A DNA stretch of 8,927 nt from Planctomicrobium sp. (GCA_018659505.1 JABJMI010000426.1:1-8927), one strand, 5' to 3'; positions 1 through 7,154 are shown, counted from the stretch's first letter. The notes: generated from the letters alone by a model not told the origin. Made by a program: numbers and translations.

Positions 1-383
1 CGCTGCGCATCATTGAAGTACGCCGGGACTGTAATCACCGCTTGAGTGACAGATTCGCCAAGATCGTTTTCAGCATCTTCTTTCAAAGAGCGAAGTACCA
101 AGCTAGACAGTTCAGGGGAGTTGAATTTCTGTTTCCCGAGTTTGACTTTGCGGTCAGTGCCCATATAGCGTTTGAACGCATAGCTACAGCGATCCGGTTG
201 AGTGACACGCAGTTCCTTCGCCGGAGAACCAACAAGAACTTGTTCATCTTCCAAGATGCCCACGACTGACGGAGTGAGAAAACTTCCGTGAGCATTCGCG
301 ATGAGCCGCGGTTGACCGTTTTCAAAGACGGCACACAACGAGTTCGTTGTTCCTAAATCGATCCCAACGATCAACTCCGACAT
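1..383 (-). CDS. hscC: HscC-like Hsp70 chaperone, N-terminal part (runs off left edge)
   Basis: ATP-dependent cytosolic chaperone of the Hsp70 family; only the first 127 codons of the nucleotide-binding domain are present. The protein starts MSELIVGIDLGTTNS, the phosphate-1 loop of Hsp70 at residues 7-15. It continues with the LTPSVV segment near residues 36-41, an FKRYMGTD segment, and VPAYFNDAQ at the window edge. The stretch PELSSLVLRSLKEDAE, and the short form starting directly at the ATPase loop, resemble E. coli HscC more than DnaK; the subfamily call is from memory of those sequences. The start is supported by AGGA six bases upstream of the ATG. It lies 86 bases behind the HD-domain gene on the same strand, so co-transcription is possible. 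No dnaJ or grpE is visible. A generic DnaK paralogue remains the alternative. Confidence 0.9.
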   Translation of the reverse strand, partial: MSELIVGIDLGTTNSLCAVFENGQPRLIANAHGSFLTPSVVGILEDEQVLVGSPAKELRVTQPDRCSYAFKRYMGTDRKVKLGKQKFNSPELSSLVLRSLKEDAENDLGESVTQAVITVPAYFNDAQ

Positions 384-469
384 ACCGATTCCTGTAATAG
401 TTGCTTACGCAGCAAAGAATGAAATGAATTTTGAGGTAATCATACGATACGAGCCGACAAAAATCCAAA

Positions 470-1807
470 TCACTCTTTGATCTCAGGTGATTCAATCGTT
501 TCAAGTAACAATTCTTCCAGGTTGACTGATTCGAGAAGATCTCTCCATTTTGGTGCGACAAAAACGCGGACTCGTTTCACCCAGTCATCAAACTGCGTTG
601 TCGCGAGTGCATCAATCACCGGGGAGACTTGCCTGAGAGGACGGTATTCGTTTTTCTTCGCGAAGTAGACATCAATCGCGAATTCGACTTCCCGATGTGG
701 AGGAGGAGCATCAATCAGCAATTCAAGTGAGGTCATCGACAATTGATGCTTTCTATTGATGACTTCGACAAGTTGATTCGAAATCGTGGCGACTTGATCA
801 TAGGGTCGTCCCGCGATCAGAGTATAGACTTTCGATTCCTGATCGTGACTGAACTCCGCTGCCAACTTGTACAGATTTCGCTGAAACCCGAAGAGTGATT
901 CGAGTAAAGGTTCGACCTCTGTCGACGCTGCGGTTGAACGCAGTACAGAAATCATTTCTGCATCAGTTGAACCAAATAGCTTCTGGATATCGATCTGGTC
1001 ATGAAGTTCATAAAACGCCCGAGCAAACATTCCTGTTGCAGATCGAACAGCGTGATGCCAATAGACTTCGCTGAACATGACGTAACGTGCAAAGACCATT
1101 AACTCGGCAGCGGTTTTTCCCTTCGCTGTGATCGCGAGACCGTCTCCCTTCTCATTTAAGATCAATGATTGAATGAGTCGCTGACGATCAAAGTTTCGAC
1201 CATAAGGAACCCCACAATGCAGGCTGTCACGATCTAGGTAGTCCATCTTGTCGACGTCAATTGGACCAGAAAGTATTGACCGCAGCAGTTTCAATCTTGG
1301 TTCGTTATTCTTCGGGACGAGTATTTCAAGAACTTCCGAGGGATCGATTCCCCATTGCTCTCGCAACACCTGCGACATCTCGGTTTCTGGACTCAAGTAT
1401 CTTGCCGCATGAGCTTCATGAGGAATCAACCCTTTGATTCCAAGATCTTCAATTGGATGACAAAAAGGCCAGTGACCTAAATCATGTAACAACGAGGCAG
1501 CGATCAACGTCTCAGCGGAATGTGGATCAATGATCTTGCGAAAGCGTTGATCTTTCGCCAACTGCTGCAAATATCGCAACGCATTATGATAGACCCCTAA
1601 GGCATGTTCAAAGCGAGTATGCCGCGCACCGGGATATATTTTTGAGACCAATCCCAGTTGACTAATTTCGTTAAGTCGTTGAAATTCCGCCGTGTCAACG
1701 AGTGCTCGAACCCGAGATGTAAACGGAACATTCTGCTCATCCGGGACGCGAATTAACGAACGCCCCGAATGCAAGTCGGCAAGTTCCGGGATGTCATCGA
1801 AATACAT
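470..1807 (-). CDS. HD-domain phosphohydrolase, SAMHD1/dGTPase-like
   Basis: A 445-residue soluble metal-dependent phosphohydrolase of the HD superfamily (COG1078-like), probably acting on a nucleotide or nucleoside triphosphate. The substrate cannot be read from sequence. The metal-binding set is complete: His68 in RHTRFEH, His108-Asp109 in LLHDLGH, His112, and Asp186 in IDVDKMDYLDRDS. The DKMDY block matches the DKWDY block of SAMHD1, whose aspartate is a metal ligand and whose lysine and tyrosine contact the nucleotide. The N-terminal 60 residues (TAEFQRLNEISQLG, YPGARHTRFEH) are typical of the family. The C-terminal half (about 230-445) has no motif I recognise. No Shine-Dalgarno precedes the ATG; the upstream minus strand is pyrimidine-rich because a TAGGAAT heptamer repeat begins eight bases away. 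The hscC-like gene follows after 86 bases. Confidence 0.9.
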   Translation of the reverse strand: MYFDDIPELADLHSGRSLIRVPDEQNVPFTSRVRALVDTAEFQRLNEISQLGLVSKIYPGARHTRFEHALGVYHNALRYLQQLAKDQRFRKIIDPHSAETLIAASLLHDLGHWPFCHPIEDLGIKGLIPHEAHAARYLSPETEMSQVLREQWGIDPSEVLEILVPKNNEPRLKLLRSILSGPIDVDKMDYLDRDSLHCGVPYGRNFDRQRLIQSLILNEKGDGLAITAKGKTAAELMVFARYVMFSEVYWHHAVRSATGMFARAFYELHDQIDIQKLFGSTDAEMISVLRSTAASTEVEPLLESLFGFQRNLYKLAAEFSHDQESKVYTLIAGRPYDQVATISNQLVEVINRKHQLSMTSLELLIDAPPPHREVEFAIDVYFAKKNEYRPLRQVSPVIDALATTQFDDWVKRVRVFVAPKWRDLLESVNLEELLLETIESPEIKE

Positions 1808-1814
1808 AGCAAAG

Positions 1815-1845
1815 TAGGAATTAGGAACTGGGATTTAGGAATTAG
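1815..1845. repeat. Heptamer tandem repeat, consensus TAGGAAT
   Basis: Four full seven-base units and a partial fifth read TAGGAAT, TAGGAAC, TGGGATT, TAGGAAT, TAG on the plus strand. The array lies in the gap between pabA and the HD-domain gene, directly upstream of the latter's ATG, so it occupies the leader and ribosome-binding position of that gene. Related degenerate units occur at 6534-6561 and near 8803-8825. Confidence 0.6.
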
Positions 1846-1862
1846 CAAGAAAACGTTTAGCC

Positions 1863-1879
1863 GCCCACTTCAAGTGGGC
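1863..1879. repeat. REP-like palindrome (copy 1)
   Basis: GCCCACTTCAAGTGGGC is a perfect eight-base inverted repeat around a single C, sitting 71 bases past the pabA stop. It shares the core CACTTCAAGTG and a preceding TTAGCC with the longer palindrome at 8466-8500, suggesting one dispersed repeat family. On the minus strand it is followed only by a weak T-rich stretch (CGTTTTCTTG), so a terminator role for pabA is possible but not convincing. Confidence 0.6.
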
Positions 1880-1949
1880 ATTTCCAATGTGCGTTCAATA
1901 TAGCTCAAACTCGCCAAGATGCGTCTTCAGCTTGCAAACAACAATTGAA

Positions 1950-2531
1950 CTACAGCTTCAAAAAGTTCATCAGCATCTCCGTTCCAGCGGGGGAAAGAAA
2001 ACTCTCGGGATGAAATTGAACACCGTGGATTGGATAGTCTCGATGGCGAACGCCCATCAACTCTGGTGCGTGATCAGCGTCTCGCGTCCAGGCACAGGCG
2101 ATTAACTCTTCAGGCAGTGATTCCTCCGGAACAACGAGACTGTGGTAGCGAGTCATTATTGAAGGATTCGAGAGACCGGCAAAGAGTCCTGCCTCATCGT
2201 GATGAATCGCCGAGGTTTTTCCGTGCATCAAGCGATCTGCCCGAACTACTTTCGCTCCATACGCATCAGAGATACATTGATGCCCCAGGCATACTCCCAA
2301 AACCGGTTTCAGCGGTCCAAAGTGTTTAATGACCTCGCAAGACAAGCCTGCCTCGGTTGGCGTGCAAGGACCGGGCGAAATAATAATTCGCTCCGGTTGG
2401 AGAGCTTCAATCTCGCTGCAAGATGTTTGATCGTTCCTACGGACCTGAATATCCAAAGAGGAATCAATTTCACCCAAGCGTTGAACAAGGTTGTATGTAA
2501 ATGAATCGTAGTTATCGAGAACAAATATCAT
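1950..2531 (-). CDS. pabA: Aminodeoxychorismate/anthranilate synthase glutamine amidotransferase subunit
   Basis: A class I glutamine amidotransferase of 193 residues. It releases ammonia from glutamine for a PabB or TrpE partner acting on chorismate, feeding folate (4-amino-4-deoxychorismate) or tryptophan (anthranilate) synthesis. The catalytic triad is visible: Cys81 in GVCLGHQ, and His174 and Glu176 in GVQFHPES. The N-terminal LDNYDSFTYNLVQ, the oxyanion segment ISPGPCTPTEAG (52-62) and the MHGKTS motif near residue 104 are family hallmarks. Length is normal. The RYHSLVVPEESLP segment resembles E. coli PabA, but many bacteria use one amphibolic subunit for both pathways. No pabB or trpE lies nearby. 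The ATG at MIFVLDNYDSF is the natural family start, although no clear Shine-Dalgarno precedes it. Confidence 0.95.
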   Translation of the reverse strand: MIFVLDNYDSFTYNLVQRLGEIDSSLDIQVRRNDQTSCSEIEALQPERIIISPGPCTPTEAGLSCEVIKHFGPLKPVLGVCLGHQCISDAYGAKVVRADRLMHGKTSAIHHDEAGLFAGLSNPSIMTRYHSLVVPEESLPEELIACAWTRDADHAPELMGVRHRDYPIHGVQFHPESFLSPAGTEMLMNFLKL

Positions 2532-3075
2532 TGGTATGTGAGTGATCTAAAACAAATCTATCAATTGAATACGATCATGATCAATTCAGCCATTCCCATG
2601 AAATCCCGATCTCAAGGTGAAAGGGTTTCTGTCGTCCGAACAATCTAACTGCTGAATTATAACCAGAGACGTTTGCAGACAGGAAATTGTTATCACTGGT
2701 ATTTCGGTATTTCATCCGACAAAGTTGAAAAATTGAGTACGTCTATATTCTTCAAAGGAGAGGATGAGAAGAAAATGTAAAGTGCCTTTTTCTGCACTCC
2801 TTCATCCAATACCTAGAAATCCAAGAAAATCTCATAAACACTATCTTGGGGAGAACTCAGATGTCTTCTCCCCCCGAACTAAGATTCTGACGAGAATGAA
2901 TATCTAACAGGGATAATGGAAATCGGTTCGCTTCGCTCACACTCATCCAACTTTCGCAAGCCGACGCAGAAGGTCGAGACTCCGAGTGCAAAACTTCCGA
3001 CATGGCGTCAAATAGAGAATCGAAATCGCCTGCCCTACCGTGATCGTACCTTCTCGAAGCAAGCACCAGTGGCAA
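2532..3075. other. Intergenic region between orf141 and pabA
   Basis: 544 bases without a convincing gene. It should hold the pabA promoter: a perfect minus-strand TATAAT lies at 2656-2661, about 125 bases upstream of the pabA ATG, but no good -35 box sits 16-18 bases before it. A perfect eight-base stem is at 2848-2873. On the plus strand a 47-codon reading frame (2764-2907) begins just after AAAGGAG, and on the minus strand the orf141 frame continues open after its stop; neither looks like a known protein. Confidence 0.5.
2848..2873. repeat. Inverted repeat (hairpin GGGGAGAA/TTCTCCCC)
   Basis: A perfect eight-base stem, GGGGAGAA paired with TTCTCCCC, encloses a ten-base loop (CTCAGATGTC). 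No T-run follows on either strand, so it is not a standard intrinsic terminator. It lies about 200 bases past the orf141 stop and could be a processing or protein-binding structure; its role is unknown. Confidence 0.5.
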
Positions 3076-3105
3076 TCAAGGTTTTGCTTGATCAGGCTTT
3101 GCTTG
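3075..3105. repeat. Short tandem duplication forming the 3' end of orf141
   Basis: Two adjacent copies of one unit, 15 and 16 bases long. Read in the gene direction they are CAAGCAAAGCCTGAT then CAAGCAAAACCTTGAT. They encode Gln-Ala-Lys-Pro-Asp followed by Gln-Ala-Lys-Pro and the stop. The extra T in the second copy creates the in-frame TGA, so the terminus of orf141 is a product of the duplication plus a one-base difference. Confidence 0.65.
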
Positions 3106-3501
3106 AAGTGCTCTGTCTCTCCATTCGGAAAATTTCTGCATACTCAATTCTGTTTCGTATTGCATATCTGCGAAGTTGTTAATTTGAATATCGAAGAGTC
3201 TCGCAGAAAAACAGTCACAAATTATTTTGAGAATTGGAATCACTCCTAAACCAGCATTGCTCCGCACGCCAATGCTATTCCGAAACTCTTCTTCAGGAGG
3301 AAATCCAAAATTGAGTTCTAACCAAAAATCTTCACCAGAGAGTGTACATTGCCCGACACAGTGCTTTGCTTCGGGTAAAAGAGAAATCAGTTTCTGCGAG
3401 ATCTCTTCAGTCGTTCCAAGTAGAGGCATTTCGAAATTATCAGGGAGTTCCTCAACTGAGACGTCAGGCGGCGCTTGAAAAATGATTCCATCCCAAGACA
3501 T
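3076..3501 (-). CDS. Conserved hypothetical protein, MSWDG N-terminus (orf141)
   Basis: A 141-residue acidic, probably cytosolic protein with no signal peptide or membrane segment. Function unknown. From memory, the opening MSWDGIIFQAPPDVSVEELPDNFE followed in most relatives by PPLG and a helix (here MPLLGTTEEISQKLISLLPE) is a recurring pattern in small uncharacterised proteins of planctomycetes, myxobacteria and actinomycetes. The middle (LSGEDFWLELNFG, about 54-66, then IPILKIICDCFSARLFDI) matches their strand and helix order. I see no catalytic motif. The start is secure: GGGAG lies seven bases before the ATG, immediately after the ispG stop, so the gene is probably co-transcribed and translationally linked with ispG. 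The C-terminal QAKPDQAKP tail comes from a short tandem duplication and is unlikely to belong to the conserved fold. Confidence 0.8.
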   Translation of the reverse strand: MSWDGIIFQAPPDVSVEELPDNFEMPLLGTTEEISQKLISLLPEAKHCVGQCTLSGEDFWLELNFGFPPEEEFRNSIGVRSNAGLGVIPILKIICDCFSARLFDIQINNFADMQYETELSMQKFSEWRDRALQAKPDQAKP

Positions 3502-3514
3502 CGGTCGTCTCCCG

Positions 3515-4678
3515 TTATGAACTCGTGAGTGATGAACTCTTCAGATCAATGATGCGATCAAGCTCTGCTTTCAAGCGTGGCAAGATTTCTTCGTAGGTAT
3601 AGGCTCCAATTTCTTCTGGACCTTTCTTCAGGTTCACATGCTTCGGACCACACCACAGCCCTAAATCTGCATCGTCCGTCTCACCAGGACCATTCACGCG
3701 GCAGCCCATGACTGCAATCGTAATATCATATTCCTGGGCATAAGCTGTCATCTCTTTGACGTCTTGTGCAAGGTCAATAAAGGCTTCGTTCTCGACACGT
3801 GAACAACTTGGACAACTGATGATGTTCAGTGTGTTCGTTCCAAAATCGACAACTGACCTTACCCGACCGGCAGCGATGTCAGCTAAGATCTGTCGACCGG
3901 CATCAATCTCTTCTGGCTTACGCACATTGGGTAACGTCAAAGAAACGCGAATGGTGTCTCCGATCCCTTTACTGATGAGTTGTTCAAATGCGATTCGTGT
4001 TTTGATGACTCCATCAGGTGGCATCCCAGCTTCGGTGACTCCTAGATGCAATGGGATATCGGGACGCTTGGCTGCGAAGCGAGTGTTCACTTCAATGACG
4101 TTGCGAGGATCAGAATCCTTCAGCGACACGCAATAGCGGGTGAAGTCTAATGAATCCAAAAACTCACAGTGATCAAGAGCACTTTCCAGCATCGGTGAGA
4201 TGGAATCATCTGCTGCGTACTTTTCTTTCTTTGCAGGGTCAACAGATCCGCAGTTGACTCCGACTCGCATTGCACAATCGTTATCGCGAGCCACATTCGC
4301 CAGATACTCGACCTTCTCCTGCCATGGCTTTTCTCGCTCATGATGATACAAGTGACCAGGGTTGTAGCGAAGCTTGGCAACGTGGGGGGCAATCACCTCT
4401 GCGAGTCGATAATTCTCCTGCAAATCGACAGCGAGGTTTGCCTGCACTTGTGTACTGATTTCCGCAAGTGCTTCAGCATCTTTAGTGCTATCGACAGCGA
4501 CTCGAACCACATCTGCCCCGGCTGCAACGAGGGCATTGATTTGTTCGACGGTCGCGTCGATATTTTTAGTATGAGTCGCTGTCATGCTTTGGACAGCTAT
4601 CGGGTTTCCGTCCCCGATTGTGATCTTGCCTATCGTGACCGCACGTGTCGGATTCCGAGGGAGTGTTCGTTCTTCCAT
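3515..4678 (-). CDS. ispG: 4-hydroxy-3-methylbut-2-enyl diphosphate synthase
   Basis: IspG (GcpE) converts 2-C-methyl-D-erythritol 2,4-cyclodiphosphate to HMBPP in the penultimate step of the MEP isoprenoid pathway, using a [4Fe-4S] cluster. With the chosen start the protein has 387 residues: a TIM-barrel part (about 12-275; [39 protein letters not shown]) and a cluster domain. Ligands are Cys289 and Cys292 in SCPSC, Cys326 in GCRVNGPGE, and Glu333. The compact length means the extra domain of plant- and chlamydia-type enzymes is absent. The frame is open 56 codons further upstream, but that extension is unlike any IspG; ATG 4678 gives the family N-terminus and has AAAGAG five bases before it. 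Upstream, AAGGAG and a four-codon reading frame (4753-4767) look like a leader peptide signal, possibly fortuitous. orf141 follows after 13 bases. Confidence 0.96.
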   Translation of the reverse strand: MEERTLPRNPTRAVTIGKITIGDGNPIAVQSMTATHTKNIDATVEQINALVAAGADVVRVAVDSTKDAEALAEISTQVQANLAVDLQENYRLAEVIAPHVAKLRYNPGHLYHHEREKPWQEKVEYLANVARDNDCAMRVGVNCGSVDPAKKEKYAADDSISPMLESALDHCEFLDSLDFTRYCVSLKDSDPRNVIEVNTRFAAKRPDIPLHLGVTEAGMPPDGVIKTRIAFEQLISKGIGDTIRVSLTLPNVRKPEEIDAGRQILADIAAGRVRSVVDFGTNTLNIISCPSCSRVENEAFIDLAQDVKEMTAYAQEYDITIAVMGCRVNGPGETDDADLGLWCGPKHVNLKKGPEEIGAYTYEEILPRLKAELDRIIDLKSSSLTSS

Positions 4679-5100
4679 GTTAACTCTTTTTATCTGGATC
4701 TTTCGGAAGCTATCGTGGCTGATATCCGAGGGAGAAACATACTTGGTCGTGTTCAATTTCTTCTCATCGTAACCTTTTCTCCTTAACCATGTCAGGTTTG
4801 AGTTTGACCGCAAATGAGGGAGAGAAGAAACAATGTTTCTCTGCACTTACATGAGCTCACCAATTTTAAAGGTGTATCGCGGATCAATTTAACCTAAGCA
4901 CTATAAGGAACGAATACTCTTCGTATAGGATCATTTGCGCGTAAAAAAAACCCTTCCTGGCAAAACACCAAGAAGGGCAAGACACACAATAAGAAATAAA
5001 GAGAACGCTTCCGAGTGATTGTGTCCGCTACTCATCCACTTTATGAGGTTTTGGTTTGACCTCAGCGGATTAGAAAGTAGACATTTCTCTCGAATTCGAA
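4679..5100. other. Intergenic region between HU and ispG
   Basis: 422 bases holding the HU terminator (4943-4977), a small stem TGAGGT/ACCTCA (5044-5064) just past the HU stop, and presumably the ispG promoter and leader. A minus-strand TATAGT at 4900-4905 is a candidate -10 box without a good -35. The leader includes a GAAAC/GTTTC mini-hairpin near 4828-4842 and the four-codon ORF noted under ispG. No gene is apparent. Confidence 0.5.
4943..4977 (-). terminator. Rho-independent terminator of the HU gene
   Basis: Read on the minus strand, CCCTTCTTGG pairs with CCAGGAAGGG (ten pairs, one a G-U wobble) around a seven-base loop, followed directly by eight T residues. It is 123 bases past the HU stop and upstream of ispG, so it isolates HU transcription from ispG. 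Confidence 0.88.
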
Positions 5101-5427
5101 CTAGACCATTTCTTTAAGTTTTTTCAGTGCAGTCACTTTAACAACCTTGCGCTCAGGCTTGGCTGCAATCATGATTGATTCACCAGTACGCGGGTTGATT
5201 CCCTTTTTCGCAGGTTGCTTCTTGCGAGTCTTCTTGGCAATCTTGAGCAATCCAGGAAGTGTGAAGATCCCGGGACCACTTGCGCTTAAATTTTCTTGAA
5301 TCATCGCCTCGATTGTTTCGAGAAAAGCGATTACATCTTTCTTCGCCATGCCAGTTCGTTCTGTCAACTCGTTGAGAAGTTGAGTCTTGGTGAGTGGCTT
5401 CTGTGCTGCGGCGGCTTTTTTCGCCAT
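5101..5427 (-). CDS. HU-family nucleoid DNA-binding protein
   Basis: A small basic protein of 108 residues that binds and bends DNA as a dimer. After a Lys/Ala-rich extension (1-11, MAKKAAAAQK) come the two HU helices (TKTQLLNELTERTGMAKKDVIAFLETIEAMIQ split across about 13-44), a Gly/Pro turn (GPGIFTLPGLLKI, 51-63), and the DNA-binding arm. The arm carries the conserved INPRTGE tip with Pro79, the residue that intercalates between base pairs in HU/IHF. The arm is unusually lysine-rich (KKTRKKQPAKKG) and the usual GFG turn is replaced by LPG, as in divergent planctomycete HU homologues. The start is certain: AAAAGGAG lies five bases before the ATG. The gene has its own promoter (5487-5515) and terminator (4943-4977), fitting a highly expressed single-gene unit. 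Confidence 0.93.
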   Translation of the reverse strand: MAKKAAAAQKPLTKTQLLNELTERTGMAKKDVIAFLETIEAMIQENLSASGPGIFTLPGLLKIAKKTRKKQPAKKGINPRTGESIMIAAKPERKVVKVTALKKLKEMV

Positions 5428-5486
5428 TGTAGCTCCTTTTGTAATGGCGGCCGAAATGGGCCGAAAGTCAATAAAACAACAGGCTA

Positions 5487-5515
5487 AGTAGAATTCGACA
5501 GCACTTGGTTGTCAA
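5487..5515 (-). promoter_or_regulatory. Sigma70-type promoter for the HU gene
   Basis: On the minus strand a perfect -35 box TTGACA (5510-5515) is followed by exactly 17 bases and then TCTACT (5487-5492), four of six matches to TATAAT. Transcription would start near 5480, giving a leader of about 50 bases that contains the strong HU Shine-Dalgarno. Confidence 0.6.
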
Positions 5516-5559
5516 TTGGCTTAGCTTGGGAAACTAGACAAAATACTGGGTTTTCTTAC

Positions 5560-5584
5560 AAAAAAACTGCGTTTTTCGCAATTT
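5560..5584 (-). terminator. Probable rho-independent terminator downstream of cysC
   Basis: On the minus strand AAATTGCG pairs with CGCAGTTT (one G-U wobble) around an AAAAA loop, and the T-run continues past the stem (seven T in total). It is about 120 bases beyond the cysC stop and just upstream of the HU promoter. The stem is weak in GC, so confidence is moderate. Confidence 0.5.
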
Positions 5585-5704
5585 CTATGAGTTTGCAAGC
5601 GAATTAGGGAATATTTCCGCTGTTCCTGAGACTTTTCAAGACAGCAGAAAACCACTTCATTCAGACCCTAAACATACTAACTTTACTTGAATATCAGTCG
5701 GAAA

Positions 5705-6316
5705 TCAGGCTGATAGGTAGCCGTTTGACTCAAGATAAGCCACGACCTGGTCTGCTAATTCGTCAATTCCATGAGCATCAGAGTCGAGAACAAGCTCGGC
5801 ATTGTCTGGTGCTTCGTAAGGGGCATCAATTCCAGTGAAACCTTTGATTTCTCCCGCACGGGCTTTTTTGTAAAGACCTTTAGGGTCACGTTCTTCGCAT
5901 GTTGCAAGAGATGCTTGCACGTAGACTTCGATAAATTCACCCTCTTCGAGAAGTTCGCGCGCGATGTCACGATCTGCTTTATATGGTGAGATAAATGCCG
6001 TTAATGTGACCAGACCAGCATCGGAGAACAGTTTGGCGACTTCTCCGATTCGTCGAATGTTCTCAGTTCTATCTTCTGCGGAAAAACCAAGGTTTTTGTT
6101 CAATCCCATGCGAACATTATCACCATCCAGCAGATAAGTATGCTTGCCAATTTCCGCCAGTTTGTGATCGACAGTATTGGCTACGGTGCTTTTTCCAGCG
6201 CCGCTGAGACCGGTAAACCACAGGACACAGCTCTTTTGCCCTTTCAGTTTCTTGCGGTCGGCTGAAGAAACTCTGTGTTCGTGCCAAGTTACGTTGGTTG
6301 CTTTTTGTTCCGCCAT
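5705..6316 (-). CDS. cysC: Adenylyl-sulfate kinase (APS kinase)
   Basis: Cytosolic kinase that phosphorylates adenosine 5'-phosphosulfate to PAPS, used for sulfate reduction and by sulfotransferases. With the chosen ATG the protein has 203 residues, the normal length. Visible motifs are the Walker A loop GLSGAGKST (36-44), the [11 protein letters not shown] substrate segment (63-73), [20 protein letters not shown] (78-97), FISPY with the conserved Ser110, and the [12 protein letters not shown] / [11 protein letters not shown] lid (144-170). The frame is open to a GTG 16 codons upstream (6364), but the ATG at 6316, preceded by GAGAGAA, gives [14 protein letters not shown], the usual family N-terminus. 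No cysDN genes are adjacent, so it stands alone here. It could serve sulfated-polymer metabolism, which is common in planctomycetes (inference). Confidence 0.96.
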   Translation of the reverse strand: MAEQKATNVTWHEHRVSSADRKKLKGQKSCVLWFTGLSGAGKSTVANTVDHKLAEIGKHTYLLDGDNVRMGLNKNLGFSAEDRTENIRRIGEVAKLFSDAGLVTLTAFISPYKADRDIARELLEEGEFIEVYVQASLATCEERDPKGLYKKARAGEIKGFTGIDAPYEAPDNAELVLDSDAHGIDELADQVVAYLESNGYLSA

Positions 6317-6663
6317 CTCTGTTCTCTCAAGTCTTAATGGGAATTTGGTTGCGACATTATTCACAGCATCGTAGAGAATGCCGGGGCTCCATGAAAGCGA
6401 TTCCTGTTGCAGTTCTCATACCCAGTACAATCCGAGTCATTGAACACTAGGAAATGTCAGTAGAATGAGAATGGCATCTTGCGAGTGGAGGTCCGGGTCT
6501 CGACTTGATAAATTGAACGAACCTCAACAGGTCAAGGGACTAGGGATTGAGGGGCAAGGGTGAAAATATATTCAACTCACTGTTGAAAATAACATCGGTA
6601 AAGTTGCATGTTCTAAAACTCTAATTCACGCGTGATCCTTTCAGGCGTATCAAATAACATCAG
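6317..6663. other. Divergent intergenic region between cysC and hisI
   Basis: 347 bases that must carry promoters for both cysC (minus) and hisI (plus). A weak minus-strand candidate is TTGACC (6530-6535), 17 bases, then TTTATC; a weak plus-strand candidate -35 is TTGAAA near 6583-6588 without a convincing -10. A degenerate heptamer repeat lies at 6534-6561. No gene or strong hairpin is apparent. Confidence 0.45.
6534..6561. repeat. Degenerate heptamer repeat (TAGGGAY-like)
   Basis: Four seven-base units in register: AAGGGAC, TAGGGAT, TGAGGGG, CAAGGGT. The unit resembles the TAGGAAT heptamer at 1815-1845. It overlaps the -35 candidate of cysC. Confidence 0.45.
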
Positions 6664-7089
6664 ATGAGCTCCTTTATGGAGTTTTCCTATAGCAGCGAGT
6701 ACACAGTGAACGGACCCGATTTCAATAAATCCGATTTAATTCCCGTCATCGCCCAAGATGAGCAATCAGGGACTGTACTGATGCTCGCTTATATGAATCG
6801 CGAGGCATACGAAGAGACCTTAAAAACGAATCGTGTTTGCTACTATAGCCGGTCTCGGCAGAAACTTTGGCGTAAAGGGGAAGAGAGCGGAAATGTTCAG
6901 GAACTGAAGTCGCTTTATTTTGACTGCGATGCAGATACTCTACTGGTCAAAGTGAACCAAATCGGTGGAGCAGCGTGTCATGAAGGTTACGAGAGTTGCT
7001 TCTTCAGAAAAGTCGATCCCGCGACCAAAGATGTTTCAGTCGAAGGCGAGCGAGTTTTCGATCCTAATGAAGTGTATGGGAAGAAGTGA
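6664..7089 (+). CDS. hisI: Phosphoribosyl-AMP cyclohydrolase
   Basis: Catalyses the third step of histidine biosynthesis, opening the adenine ring of phosphoribosyl-AMP. The protein has 141 residues and is a stand-alone HisI; no HisE pyrophosphohydrolase domain follows. Motifs are [18 protein letters not shown] (36-53), [18 protein letters not shown] (60-77), and the metal-binding DCDAD (Asp87, Asp89, Asp91) with Cys105 (GAACHEGY) and Cys112 (SCFFR). All zinc and magnesium ligands expected for the family are present. The start is less certain: ATG 6664 and ATG 6676 are both in frame and neither has a clear Shine-Dalgarno. The first 20 residues are a non-conserved extension. hisG lies 465 bases downstream on the same strand, so the two may share regulation, but the repeat-filled gap argues against a tight operon. 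Confidence 0.95.
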   Translation: MSSFMEFSYSSEYTVNGPDFNKSDLIPVIAQDEQSGTVLMLAYMNREAYEETLKTNRVCYYSRSRQKLWRKGEESGNVQELKSLYFDCDADTLLVKVNQIGGAACHEGYESCFFRKVDPATKDVSVEGERVFDPNEVYGKK

Positions 7090-7154
7090 CGACTCGCAGG
7101 GACGGAGAGATCTGGCAACGGGTTCGGGGACTTCAAAGCTCGACAGTCTTTATA

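Noticed and set aside
1863..1879. Hairpin as an intrinsic terminator of pabA
   Set aside because: No T-run follows on the minus strand and the same core recurs at 8466-8500, so a dispersed-repeat explanation fits better.
2857..3075. Minus-strand 72-codon frame starting with TTG right after the orf141 stop
   Set aside because: It is simply the continuation of the orf141 frame; it has no Shine-Dalgarno, a low-complexity Ser/Arg-rich product and no recognisable fold. Kept only as a hint that orf141 may once have been longer.
3756..4136. Plus-strand frame of 126 codons inside ispG
   Set aside because: Antisense shadow of a confidently identified enzyme.
4340..4786. Plus-strand frame of 148 codons opposite ispG
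   Set aside because: It is entirely antisense to the ispG start region and has Cys/His-rich shadow composition with no known domain.
4679..4846. 56-codon N-terminal extension of ispG to an upstream start at 4846
   Set aside because: The extension matches no IspG N-terminus and contains no targeting signal; ATG 4678 has a Shine-Dalgarno-like site and gives the normal length.
6317..6364. GTG start 16 codons upstream of the chosen cysC ATG
   Set aside because: The ATG at 6316 gives the typical APS kinase N-terminus and has GAGAGAA upstream; the GTG has no such site.
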